Positions 9,517 to 20,458 are shown, numbered from the stretch's first letter. The stretch: 26,520 bases of DNA from Cochliopodium minus (GCA_024220525.1 JAMYWO010000414.1:3105-29624); one strand, 5' to 3'. The notes: generated by a model not told the origin, from the letters alone. Made by a program: numbers and translations.

Positions 9517-12420
9517 TTATTGTAAGTTTTTGATATAAGCCAATGCATTTGCTATTAAAAAAAAAAAAAAGAGTTAATACAATGCTTTAAAAAAAACAAA
9601 TTTACCATAATTAATTGAGCCAAGTCCTGAGGCAGCGTCCCATCCGGAAGAGCAACCATAACCATACTTGCAAGCTCTTGGAGATGTACTCCAAGCACTT
9701 GTACCAACAGTGATGTCATGAAAAGTGTTGGTATTGTTGGTTTGCATTTGATAACTTTTAATTTCATAAAATACAAATAAAAATGAGTAAAAAATATAGT
9801 GCAAAAATAATTTTACAATAATGGATTGAGAAATCCAAGAGGTTTTTTGTTTGCGTTCAATCTTGCATCATTCAAAAGGGAAACAATACCTGCAAAGATT
9901 GGAGTAGAAGCAGAAGTTCCAGCAGAGACACTAAAAAAGAAAATGGAAATAAAATCAAACTTTTTTTAAAAAAATTTTTTACCAAATATTTCCTCCCATA
10001 ATAATTAAAATTCCTTTGAAAAAAAAAAAAAATTTTTTTTAAAATAACAATTAATTCAATTTTTTATACTGTCTCCACAAGCGACAACATCAGGGTAAGC
10101 ACGATTGTTAGGGTTGAAGTATACAGTTGGAGGGATAGGCCATGTCTTGTCAGTAGATGGATCCAACCATCTTGTAACTTGACTGTCTTGCCAGACTGGT
10201 CTTGAAGTATAGTTCGCAAATCCACTTCCACCAGTCCATGTATAGTATCTTAAAAAATAATAAATTAAAAATTTCTTCATAAATTATTTCAAACAAAAAA
10301 TTATTACGAGTTATTTGCCATCGTGAAAAATTCTGCTCCACCAGTTACTAAAGGAGAGCATTTATACCTTCAAATTAAAATTAAAATATGTAAAAAAAAA
10401 AGTTTTAAAAGTTTTACCCATAATATTTACTTGTACAGATTTTTGGTTCTTCAGCTTCAACTTTGTTTTCAGTTTTTGGTTTTTTTGAAGCAAAAGAAGT
10501 AGATGATACAGTTGTTACCCATTGTGAACTAAAAACATTTTTTTTTAATTTTTTTTTGATTTTTTTATTTTATTATATATTTACCTTGCAGGATAAACAG
10601 GCCAGACTGGATAAGTTTTTTCTAACTGACAATTTTGATTATTATAACTAGGTGCACCTTTTATTTAAATAAAAAAAAAAATTATAAATTAAAATAAAAT
10701 AAAATTAAATAATATCTCTTTGAAGATACCTTCATCTTGTGCTGCAACCAAAACAGAAATTCCTAAACCTGCCAACTTCATCAATTCTTGATTGGCTCTT
10801 TCTACGTATTGTTGAGCATCAATCCCAGTACAATTTGCATTTGTAACATCAGCTTCGCACTATTTTGGAAAATTGAAAATAGTGAGAATATTTTCTAAAT
10901 TAAAATATTTTCAAAAAAAAAAAAATTAAAATTTACAGTTTGTGCTTCCATCCAACCATAGGAAAGGGACACAACCAATGGAGGGTTATTCATAGTGAAA
11001 AGGGTATTAGCCATGTCATAAACCCATCCATCTGCAGTGATATAATAAGTTGGTACTCCAGCACCAATTGTTGTGATATCTAAAATTAAATAATATAAAA
11101 ACATTTTCAAAATAAAAATAAAGACAAAAAAGTTTACATTGAATGTCTAATGTTGATTCTCCGCTTCCTCCCGATTGAACAGGCCCAATAACTCTTGTAA
11201 CATTATTAAATACTTCGTCTGCTTCTGAGGAGAATTGTTTAAGGTCATCCCAAGATGGCATTCCAACAGGCAGAAACTCAAAAACTAAAAAAATAAAATA
11301 AAACGAAATAATAAAAATGTTACTTTATAAAATAATTATTTTTTTAAAATTAATTACCACTTTGACTATATTTTTTGAAGAAAAAAAATAATGTTACAAA
11401 ATATTTTAAAAAAACCTTTGTTTACGAATTCTTGGTATTGTTTCCACTTGTTCCTGGAGGAATGTTGTAAAGAAATCTCATAGTTTGAGGAATATTGTAT
11501 TCATAATCAAACTCGTCTTCATTAACAAAACTAGTTGCAGAATGAATCTTAGAAATTCTTTTTGTCATTAAGTCTTTTCTCACTTTCGGTAAAGCGGAGA
11601 CTCCCGAAAGGAAGGAGATGTGTTGTTGGAGGGAGTGAGGGAATATTGGATGAGTATCTTCGATGTGTCTGCGGTATACGGAGAAGGATGGATTCTTCTT
11701 CATGAAGTATCTCATCATTCTAACTTTTAACACTTTTTCTGCACATCTGATAGGCCCAGTTACTTTGATGGAATCTATTTGGGAAAAGTTTTAAAAATTG
11801 AATGAAAGATTATTATGTTCTTTATTTTATATTCAAAAGAGTATTAATAATGTGGTTATAGTCTCAATTATCATTCACTTTTTTACCTTTATTATTCTCA
11901 AATTCAAATTCTGAGCATTGATCTTTCAAATATTTGATTATGGAGCTTGAAATTTCTTCAGGAGGTGAGATTATAGATTCTATTTCATCTTTCGAAAGCC
12001 AATTTGCTATGTGTGAAAGATAAGGTTTGAATAAAAAATATAAAATTTAAATTTTTACAATAATTAGGGCTCAATGGATTAGAGATATCGAGTACCATTT
12101 TCTAAAAAAATTGATAAATGATAATACTCTTTTATACAACAAGATAATACCTCCAATTGTCTAACATTGCTTAATTTCAATGCGATAGTGAATTTATAAA
12201 TGCTTTCAGGATTGGCTATTGTTTGATTATGTTGTTAATAAATTGGATTGGAAGATATTGTTTCCTACCTCTTTGATATTTTGTAAAAAAGATTGTAATC
12301 GAGAAATAATTTTAAATAATCTTACCTTTGTGACATTATCCAATCATCATTTACTTTCACATTCTTTGCATAACAAAATGAAAAAAGAATAAAAACAATA
12401 AATAGGAAAAAGGTCTTCAT
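9517..12420 (-). CDS. TPP1-like tripeptidyl-peptidase (sedolisin, peptidase S53)
   Basis: 617 aa if spliced as 12420-12326, 12270-12269, 12215-12151, 12101-12059, 12006-11887, 11774-11426, 11365-11358, 11284-11138, 11079-10937, 10859-10730, 10657-10585, 10528-10418, 10367-10308, 10248-10070, 10013-9983, 9930-9817, 9754-9606, 9551-9517. Order: signal peptide (1-18); pro-kumamolisin prodomain (about 25-200), including [19 protein letters not shown]53 catalytic domain to the end. Catalytic residues appear as GESTLDIQY (Glu270, Asp274), oxyanion Asp366 in AAQDEG, and Ser525 in AGTSASTP. The C-terminal calcium site is HDI...GWDAASGLG. It is therefore expected to be an active acid serine-carboxyl protease removing tripeptides from N-termini in lysosomes or outside the cell, made as a zymogen that self-activates at low pH. 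Human TPP1 has 563 aa; extra length includes a Lys/Glu-rich insert near residues 413-428. The usual GG before TSF is SS. Confidence 0.93.
11358..11365 (-). other. 8-nt microexon of the sedolisin gene
   Basis: TCAAAGTG lies between acceptor ATATAG and donor GTAATT. The preceding exon ends in phase 2 and the next starts in phase 1, so about eight coding bases are needed. Adding them gives NTKNSQSVFEF, which aligns with the NNSQACAQF stretch of human TPP1. No other in-frame join was found. Confidence 0.8.
12269..12270 (-). other. Proposed 2-nt microexon (AG) of the sedolisin gene
   Basis: The bases AG sit between an acceptor CAAAG and a donor GTAGGA. Using them splits the interval into introns of 55 and 53 nt and yields MSQRANPES, matching the R-A-x-P-E motif at the start of sedolisin prodomains. 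A single 108-nt intron ending in AT (12325-12218) would give the same mRNA. A canonical alternative using the acceptor GAAAG at 12203 stays in frame but deletes RANPE. Confidence 0.4.
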
Positions 12421-12577
12421 TTTTTTTTTTTTTTGAATTTAAAATCTATCAAAATGATTTATTGAACTTTAAATGATCCTTCCAATGAATTTCACTCAAT
12501 CTATTCTGATTTTTCTTTAATTTTTATTTTAAAAGGAGAATATATTTTAAATATAAAAGTTTAATAAAAATAATAAT

Positions 12578-14377
12578 TTAATCTTCTTCAAGTGGATCAA
12601 TAGTAGGTTTTTCTTTTTTCTGCTCCAACAAAAGAACTTTCAACCTCAATTCATCAAGCTCACGATCCTTCTCGAACATAAGAATCTTACTCTTCATTTC
12701 TTTAACTTTCAACTTTAATTTTTTTACCTCCTCATCTTTATCCTTTAAATACTTTCCAGTCTTTATATCCTCTATCAATCTATCTTTGTCCCTCAATTGA
12801 TTATTTTTGGTTTCTATCTCTTCAAGTCTATACTTGAGATCACTTTCTTTGTTTTTAATTTCCTTATCTTTTTCGTTTAGATTGTATATATATTCTTTTC
12901 TTTTTGCGTCATCTCCTACTAAAATTTGTTTGTCCTTTTCTCTAAGAATTTCCATTAACTTTTCTTTATTGTTGACTTCATAATCCCTAGCAAAAAAAAA
13001 TTAAAAATTTTAAAATGAAACAAAAAACAAAAAATAAAACAAAAAATAAAAAAATAAATAAAAAAATAAAAAATATTTGAATACACATCATTGTAAAAGT
13101 CCTTAGAGTCTTTGTAATCGAACCAATTCTTAACCTGGAAAATCTCCCACATCTCCTTGTCAAATTCCTCATAATATGGTTTCATAATTACATCCGTATC
13201 GTTACAATATCCGATTTTGCTAGTGAAGATATTATTTCCCCAGCAATATTGAAATATCTGTATACCTAAAGATACACTGCTTTCGTTGAGAGATGGCGCG
13301 TCTTGTGGTATGTTTATATAATCGTTGACCACTTTGTGCATTAAATGAGATCCTGTCACAGCTAGTTTTAAACAAAAAAGAAAAAATGAAAAAATGAAAA
13401 ACAAAAAACAAAAAACAAAACAAAAAACATAACTAAAAACTAAAAACTAAAAACAAAAAAAAAAAATTTAGATTTTTGGTAATCACAAGAAATTTTCCAA
13501 AAGCTTTTAAGTTTCTTACACAGTACAGTGATGAAAGACTTTTGAAAATCATTGTATCTATTGTGGACAAATGGAATGTGCTTGTTGTTACAATTGTATA
13601 TCATCATTTTTATTGCTTTTTTGAGAATGGGATGTTCAGGAATAGAAGCAACAAACCCAGTGTTCAACCCTAGTAAAAAAAAAATTGTTAAAATAAAAAA
13701 AACTTTAAAAAGTTTAAAATTTTGTACCCATTAAATCTTCTTCTTTTGAAACTGCGAATGTGTACTTATATCTGTCCAAAAATTCGTCTATTGGTTTTAT
13801 GGGAACTATGTCACAATCCATATATACTCCACCATAAACAGACAAAGCAACAGCAGCAAAAAAATTTGCTTCAAGATAAAAAAAGTTTATAAAATGTATT
13901 TTGATATAATTTTCTTTTTATTAATAAATAAGATTCGAATGATCATAAATAATTCATAATAAATATAATAATTATTTTTTTTTTTGAACCTTTAAATTTT
14001 CCCGGTTTGAAACAATAAAATGTTTTCAATTCTTCAGAATCATAACCAAACTTCTCAATCAAAAAATCAATTGCAGCCTCATCATCAAAATATTTGTATT
14101 CATAATCAGGATTAAGTTTTTTATTCTTATTGATGAGCTCTTTCATCATTGGGGTCATATATTCCATTTTCATCTTATTGGTTTGAATGATTATCTTGGG
14201 TATCATGATCCTAGGTCTAAATAGAATCTGCAAAAATTCAGAATTATTGGTTTGAGTATTTTGGATGGGATTGGTATTTGAGAAATTGGTTTTATTATTC
14301 CTTTCGATCAAATCAAATATGAAGAATAGGAAAATAATCGAAATTGTGATTATAATAATAATCTTTCCTTTCTCCAT
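12578..14377 (-). CDS. GT32-family (OCH1-like, DXD) glycosyltransferase with C-terminal coiled coil
   Basis: 454 aa in five exons: 14377-13990, 13868-13728, 13669-13520, 13361-13085, 12986-12578, phases consistent throughout. Residues about 5-24 are a hydrophobic signal anchor after MEKGK, so a type II Golgi or ER membrane protein. The Gly_transf_sug fold follows: IPKIIIQTNK near the start, then KANFFAAVALSVYGGVYMDCD with the metal- and nucleotide-sugar-binding DXD at residues 147-149, then NTGFVAS and VTGSHLM, the positions of the family's N-x-x-x-A and TGP-like motifs. The family moves a hexose (mannose in OCH1) onto glycans; donor and acceptor here are unknown. Exon 5 adds about 130 residues of Lys/Glu-rich coiled coil with DKD/EKD repeats, not usual for the family, perhaps for tethering or oligomerising. 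Sits just upstream of the sedolisin gene in the same direction. Confidence 0.88.
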
Positions 14378-14575
14378 TTTTTTTTTTATTTTGAAAATTA
14401 TTCCTCAAGGATTGGAATACGTATATATTTGAGAAACAATGATTATATATTTTCACAATATTAAATTCAAAAATGATTATTTCGTTTAAAAAAAAAAATG
14501 CAAATGAAATGCAAAAAGAAATGATGATATCAATTTTTAAAAAAATTTTTAAAAAGTCAAACAAAAACTTTTTTT

Positions 14576-16622
14576 TTATTTGATATCCTTTGCACACAAA
14601 TCACAAACCCTCTTCTTCTTCTTTTCATCAAGAGAGGCTATTATAAGTTTTGAAGAACAACCATCACAAACAACATTCTCGCAATTCTTACAATGACGTT
14701 TCTTTCTCTTCAAAGCACTGAAAGACTTTTTACAAACAGAACAATCTTTGCCATCTTTTTTATTAAGAGTGCTGATATTGTTTCCAAAAGATTTTCTTGA
14801 AATATTGTCCTTGTCAAGTGCTTCTTGGAGTGCTGTAACCCATTCTGCCTTTTCTTGTTTGTTTTCGGGTTTGACAATATAATTTTTCTTTACTGTAGAA
14901 ATTTGGAAGTAACTTTCATCTTTTTTTTAAAAAATAATTATTTATTCAAAAAAATTTTTAGAAAAAAGAAATAAACCATTTTCCATAGGGTCAAGTTTTA
15001 ATACAGACAACATGTATTCCTCACAATCAACATACTTGTTAATCAACCCTCCTCCGAATATAGGTTTTGCAGAAATAAATTTGTCGTTGAAAAGCCAAAA
15101 CATCCTTTTATCATCAGACTTTTGTAAAATCAATATTCCTTCTTTAATAAAAACTCTGTGCGGGTCGATTAACTTTTTAAGAATTAATTAATAATCAATA
15201 AATTTTTCTAGAGTTATGAAATTACATCATTCTTAAAGAGTAACTTTTCTTGTATTTCAACCATTTTTATCAGATTTTTTGCCTTTGTTATTGATTGATT
15301 AACAAAATTTGCAACTCCTTTAACTTGCTCTAAACAATATTCAATAGGCTTATAATCCTTGTGTTTGTTTGGAGTTTCTTTCAATAATTCTCTCAATAAC
15401 AATTCATATCTAGGAATTCTAAAAATATTTTTTAATAATTTATATTTATTAAAATAAAACTGGATTACCTTTGAACAGGAACAACTATTTAAAGCAGTTG
15501 AGTGTATAATTAAAATATATTTTACATTAATTTTTTACTTGAATAAGAAGAAAAATCAAGTTTGATTTCTTTAAATGTCTCCCTCAAATTGGAATAGAAT
15601 TTTATAAAAGAAGGATCCACAGTAATTTTAGAAATGAAAGGAAGAGTTTTTTCATAACAAATGGTGTATTCCTTTAGAAAATAAATTTTTATTTTTTTAA
15701 AAGAAAATTTAATTAAATCAATCTTCAAAAAATTTAAAAATAAAAAAAATTTACAGAATACATTTTCAGAAAGGGAATTAACTTTTTGAACACTTCGCCC
15801 ACATTGTCTGATAAATTCCCCTTATTTCCTATTTCCTCTAATTGATCCAAAAGTGTATAATTAACCACGTAGACTGCTTCTATTTTATTTCTTAATTAAC
15901 AAATAAATAAAAATGAATTTATTTAAAAATTTAATTATGGAAGAGATTTAAATTGATATATTTCTACTTTAATCAAATTTTTATTTAAATTTTGAACTGA
16001 TAATTAAAACACTGTCTATATCTCGCATATTTATATGGGGAATATATTCATTCAAACACAATTTATTTAAAAATTGTTAAGATACCTAAGTTCTAACAAA
16101 GTTTGTTTTTGTACGGGTTTTCCCCATTCTTCAATAAGTGGTTTCAAAATCCTCTCCGCAAATACTACCAACGAATTTACATAAGACTGTTCCGTCTTTA
16201 AAATCTCTTCTATAATTTTGTTTCTTTTCGTATCTTTGAGATAATAGTTTTAAATATTAATTTTTACTTTTATCAAATCAAAATATATAATCAAATTTTT
16301 TGCTTTATAAAATTTAATAAAATTTAAATTTATTATTCTTCAAATCTTACCCGATTTCAATTTTATGTTGTGTATGATCAACTTCTCTTTAATTTGCTCT
16401 TCATCTTCATTATCTATCCCAACCTCGGATTTGTTATCCTTCAATAAAGGAGTTTTATCATCCTTCTTAAAATTGGCATTCTTCCTTGATTTCTCATCTC
16501 TTATTGAAGAGAATTTGGGAATCACGGTGATTTCCTTTAAAAAGAAAGAGTAAATATAAAATTTATAAAATCCCCAAAAATAAAATATCTAATACCTTTT
16601 CCTTTGCTCCACAACATCCCAT
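14576..16622 (-). CDS. DH-PH-FYVE Rho-family GEF (FGD-like) with N-terminal MGCC acylation signal
   Basis: 458 aa in nine exons: 16622-16596, 16534-16351, 16233-16086, 15890-15755, 15671-15539, 15484-15469, 15418-15226, 15172-14977, 14919-14576. Starts MGCCGAKEK, a candidate for myristoylation at Gly2 plus palmitoylation at Cys3/Cys4. Residues 10-70 are charged and low complexity. The DH domain runs about 73-245: IIEEILKTEQSYVNSL, and the signature helix IVPVQRIPRYELLLREL. The PH domain (about 265-380) ends with the usual Trp helix, AEWVTALQEAL. A FYVE-type zinc finger (403-454) has eight cysteines (404, 407, 421, 424, 429, 432, 450, 453) and a basic KRKKRHC patch; the N-terminal WxxD is missing and the basic motif has one His instead of two, so PI3P binding is uncertain. 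Expected to load GTP on a Rac/Cdc42-type GTPase at membranes. Confidence 0.92.
15469..15484 (-). other. 16-nt microexon encoding the core of the DH signature
   Basis: Between acceptor AAATAG and donor GTAATC, 16 bases encode most of IVPVQR, completed by the flanking exons and followed by IPRYELLL. The flanking phases (1 in, 2 out) require it, and PVQRIPRY is the most conserved segment of RhoGEF domains. Confidence 0.85.
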
Positions 16623-16832
16623 TCTTTATTTATTGAATCTATAGAAAAAAAAAATATTGCCAAACTTTTTTTATATTTGAAAAATATTATTTATTCAATC
16701 GAACAATTTAAACATCTCTTTCAATAAAAAGATTTTCACATAATAATAATTAAAAAAAAATTTTTGAACTAAATTAAATAATTTGTTTTTAATTTAAAAA
16801 CTTTGAATTTTATATATTTTTCTCCTCAACTT

Positions 16833-19726
16833 TTAATTTTCATTGTTTTGTTCATAGCTTACATTCATCTTCATTTCATCAGCCATTTTCTGGTAGTTAC
16901 GAGCAATGAACAAAAACCAAATGAAAATGACGAAAATGACTCCCGCAAAAGCAAAGTCCTGAATTGCAATATCAATTTTAATAAGAGCCAAAGCAGCAAC
17001 CAAAGCATTACCAATGGCAATAGTGAACATCTATTTACAATTTTTTTTTAATTTATTAATTTAAAATTAATTTTATTTTAAATTAATTTTTTTATATTAA
17101 TTTCAAATTTTAAAAAAATTTTGATTATTTTAATTTATTTTTTATTTTTTTTTTAAAAAAATTTTTTGAATTTTTATTTTACCATACATGCAGTCAATAA
17201 ACCTTTCATATTTTTAGGAGCTTGAGTGTATGCAAACTCATATGCAGTGGTACACAACAAAATTTCAGCGCAAGAGATCAAAAAGTATTGAGGAATGATC
17301 CAGAAAATGCTGATTCTGTCGTGTCTCAACTTTAATTCAACAAACCCAGAAACAATACAAGCGGCAATTGTGAAAATGTGTCTAATAAAAAAAATTAACA
17401 AAAATTAACAAAATAAAAAAATTAAAAAAATAAATAAAAAATTTTCGAAAAAAATAAAAAAATTAATTGAAAAAAATATCAAATAATTTAAAAATTATTT
17501 GAAAAAATCAAGAGAATAATTTACCCTAACAACATCTTTCTCAAATCAGTCAACTCAAATCTGGTTCCTTTTAAAGCAGGATAAATCGCCTTGGCAGTTA
17601 AAGGAATGATCATTAAATCCATGATGGGATTGAGGGAAACGGTGGTACCCGCTGGAATTTCGAAGCCGAAAACATGACGATCCATCGAACTTGCTTCAAA
17701 GACCCACAAGGAATAGATTTGGAAGAAAATTGCAAAAAAGAAAGGAAGTGGAATGAATACTTTTAATACTGCCAAAGCCTGCTTGACATTTTCAACATCT
17801 TCAAGAAATTGATTTAGAAAAATAAAATCAAAAAAAAAAATCATAAAATTAAAAAAAATGTTAATTAAAATAAAATCAAATAAAATCTAATCAAATATCA
17901 AAAAAAAAGTGTTTAAAAAAAAATTTAAAAAAATTTTTTAAATTACCTTCTTCAGAGTGATATAATTTTGCTTTGTCTAACCAAGAAGTTTTTCCGTTAT
18001 GAGTTATGTTGATTGAAGAATTCAACTTTTCTTTTTTTTTGGAAGGGCAAAGAGCATCTCTGATGACGCTGAACACCATCTTCATTACACTTCCCTTTGG
18101 CTCCTTCTTGTTAAGTCCTTTACTAGGAATCAAAAAGAGAGGAAATCCAATTGCAATTACTCCTGTCAAAACTGCGAATGAAACCTATTTAAAAAAAAAA
18201 AATTAAAAAAAAAATATTAATTTAAAATAAATTTAAAAACAAAAAAAAAACAAATTATAAATATATTTTTTTTTAACCCAAGATTTCTCAGCTTGCAACA
18301 AGATTGGAATACCAATAGAAGGAAAAATAGATCCAATTTGGACGGAAAAATAATACCTTTTTAAAAAAATTAATTTAAATTACAAAAATAAAAAATTTCC
18401 TAAAGAAAAAAACAAAATAAAATGAAATAAAAAATGTAATTGAATAAATAAAATAAAAAAATAAAAACAAAAACAAAAATAATAAATAAAAATAAAAAAT
18501 AATAATTAAAATGAAAAATAAAAAATTTGAAATAAAAAATAAAAACAAAAAGAAAAATGAAAATAATAAAATAAAACAAAAACAAAAATAAAAATAATAA
18601 TAAAAAAGTTTAAGCAAATAAAAACAAAAAAAAAAATAAAAATAATAAAAAAAAAGTGAATAAAAAGTTTAAGCAAATAAACAAAAAACAAAAAACAAAA
18701 ACAAAAAACAAAAAACAAAAAACAAAAACAAAAAACAAAAAACAAAAAACAAAGAAATAACAAATAAAAAATTTTATTAAAATGGAAAATAAAATTAAAT
18801 ATTTTTACCAAGAGAAATATTGGGATCTTAATTCCTCTTGATCATCTCTAAATTGATCTCCATTTAAAGCACTAGTGGTGGGTTTTATCATTCCGTTTCC
18901 AACAACAAAGAATGACAAAGCGAGGTAGGACATCCAGACTATTTGTCCATGTATCCCGAAGTAATCTAACAATGAAGACACTAAAAATAAACCTATACCC
19001 ACAATACCAATAACACTTCCAAGACTCAATGTTTTAAATAATCCTTATTTAAGTCAAAAAAAAAAAAATTAATTTAATGTTTCGCTGAATGAATTAAAAA
19101 AAATAATAATAATAAAGCTTTTGTTATTTTGTGAGATTAAATTTGTTTATAGTAAGCTATATATTGGTGATAAGTATTTATAAACATTTTCAATGATTTA
19201 TTATCAAATATAGTTCATTATATTAACTTTGTGATTAAAAGTTGAAATGATGTTTTACCTAAATGTGAATCAGAAACATATCCTCCCTAAATATTTCAAA
19301 AGAAAATTATTTTTGTTGAAGATTACGAATAATTAGTTGCCCAAATAGAAAAAGAAAAAGAAAATTTTTTTTGAATTTTATAAAAATATTTATTTACAAC
19401 AAGAGCGAATGTGTAGATGGCAAAGATAGCAATATTTGTAATAAATGATGCAAAATTACTTGAATATCCTAAATTGTTGTTCCAATATGTTGATAAAATA
19501 GATTGGAATCCATATAGTGTTGCACTAAGTGATAATTTGATCAAATAAAGAAAATAGATAAAAAAAGTTATATTAGTCTTTCAATTCTTTATAATATTAA
19601 TATTATGTCCGAAGATCACCAATTTTACTTTGTTGCCATGTTATATAACAAAACATATTTGGCATGACCAGAATAATCATGATCATCATGGTGATGTTTT
19701 TGAATCAAAGGAGTTTTATCATCCAT
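16833..19726 (-). CDS. POT/PTR2-family (SLC15/NPF) peptide transporter lacking the ExxER motif
   Basis: 491 aa in nine exons: 19726-19629, 19524-19398, 19286-19259, 19043-18809, 18356-18278, 18184-17947, 17798-17525, 17381-17183, 17030-16833. About 12 hydrophobic segments. The N-terminus MDDKTPLIQ is followed by a His/Asp-rich patch. Signatures: GGYVSDSHLGLFKTL at residues 76-90 (PTR2 motif 1, partly on a 28-nt exon); WYYFSVQIGSIFPS at 163-176 (FYxxINxGS motif); IFFQIYSLWVFEASSMDRHV and GFEIPAG, followed by SLNPIMDL and IYPALKG, as in the seventh and eighth helices of the family. The family imports or exports di/tripeptides (or nitrate and other solutes in plants) with protons. TM1 reads NMATNATLYGFQ where the ExxERFxYYG proton-coupling motif belongs, so both acidic residues and the Arg are absent. 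Intron 18808-18357 is unusually long. Divergent from LSM3. Confidence 0.92.
18357..18808 (-). repeat. 452-nt low-complexity, T-rich (sense strand) intron of the transporter gene
   Basis: On the plus strand this is almost only A with scattered T, C and G: AAAAATAAAA- and ACAAAAA-type simple repeats, densest at about 18680-18752. A block TAAAAAGTTTAAGCAAATAA occurs at 18661-18680 and, with one extra A, at 18601-18621, so about 60 bases were duplicated. It is several times longer than neighbouring introns, consistent with replication-slippage growth. Open frames here encode only Phe/Leu/Ile/Tyr runs and are not genes. Confidence 0.8.
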
Positions 19727-19833
19727 TTATTAAATAACAAACAATATTTTTTTTATTTTTTTTCATTTAATTTTAAACAGAAAAAATATAAAAAAAATAA
19801 GTCCCAATCCTTTCTTTGTTTTGATTTATTGAA
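19727..19833. promoter_or_regulatory. Short divergent promoter between the transporter and LSM3
   Basis: Only 107 bases separate the two start codons, so both promoters must overlap. TATAAAAAA at 19787-19795 is about 40 bases before the LSM3 ATG and could be a TATA element, but such strings are common in this AT-rich DNA. The shared promoter is inferred from position. Confidence 0.4.
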
Positions 19834-20381
19834 ATGAAGAATTCAAATGCAGTCGAAGAACCATTAGATTTGATCAGATTGAGTATTGATGAGAAAATAT
19901 ACGTAAAGATGAGAGGAGAAAGAGAATTATGGGGAAAATTGCATGTAAAATCAAAAAATTCATTTCTTATAGAAGGATATATTGAGCTAATGCACTCATA
20001 TCATTGCATCATATCTTTTCTTTATCCGTTAATTTTAAAACGATAATATTTAATAGGCTTATGATCAACACTTGAATATGGTTTTGGAAGATGTAGAAGA
20101 GACTATAACAACTTTGGAACTTGATGAAGAATCAAATGAAGAAATAACAAAGGTAAATTTGAAGGAAATATGCTTTAAAATCAACATTTCAATAACAATA
20201 TCATATTCAAACTGAATTCATACATTCTTCTTTATACTATTATTCAAAGAGAAAGATTCTTAATTTTTCTCAATATTTTCTCACCCCTTTAAAATATTAG
20301 ACTAGCAAAAGAAAATTCGAGATGCTTTTTGTTAGAGGTGATGGTGTCATACTCGTATCTCCACCAATGAGGACTATATGA
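19834..20381 (+). CDS. LSM3: U6 snRNA-associated Sm-like protein LSm3
   Basis: 95 aa in three exons: 19834-19944, 20057-20152, 20301-20381 (stop TGA). The product is near-colinear with human LSM3 (102 aa): [20 protein letters not shown], then [20 protein letters not shown], and at the end [15 protein letters not shown], which are the Sm1 and Sm2 motifs. LSm3 is a core subunit of both the nuclear LSm2-8 ring, which binds the U6 snRNA 3' end for splicing, and the cytoplasmic LSm1-7 ring, which promotes mRNA decapping and decay. The N-terminal extension is shorter than in animals. Intron phases are 0 and 0. The next gene starts 77 bases after the stop on the same strand. Confidence 0.97.
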
Positions 20382-20458
20382 TCCCAATAAAGAAAAAATT
20401 AAAATAAAAATGTTTAAAAATAAAAAAATTGTACTTTATTTTAAGATCCCTTCATTGA

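Noticed and set aside
13476-13734. Plus-strand open frames opposite the glycosyltransferase
   Set aside because: They are antisense to the exon encoding NTGFVAS and its conserved surroundings, with no start context or splice structure of their own.
18375-18811. Open frames encoding runs of Phe, Leu, Ile and Tyr
   Set aside because: They translate a low-complexity T-rich intron between two well-matched transporter exons.
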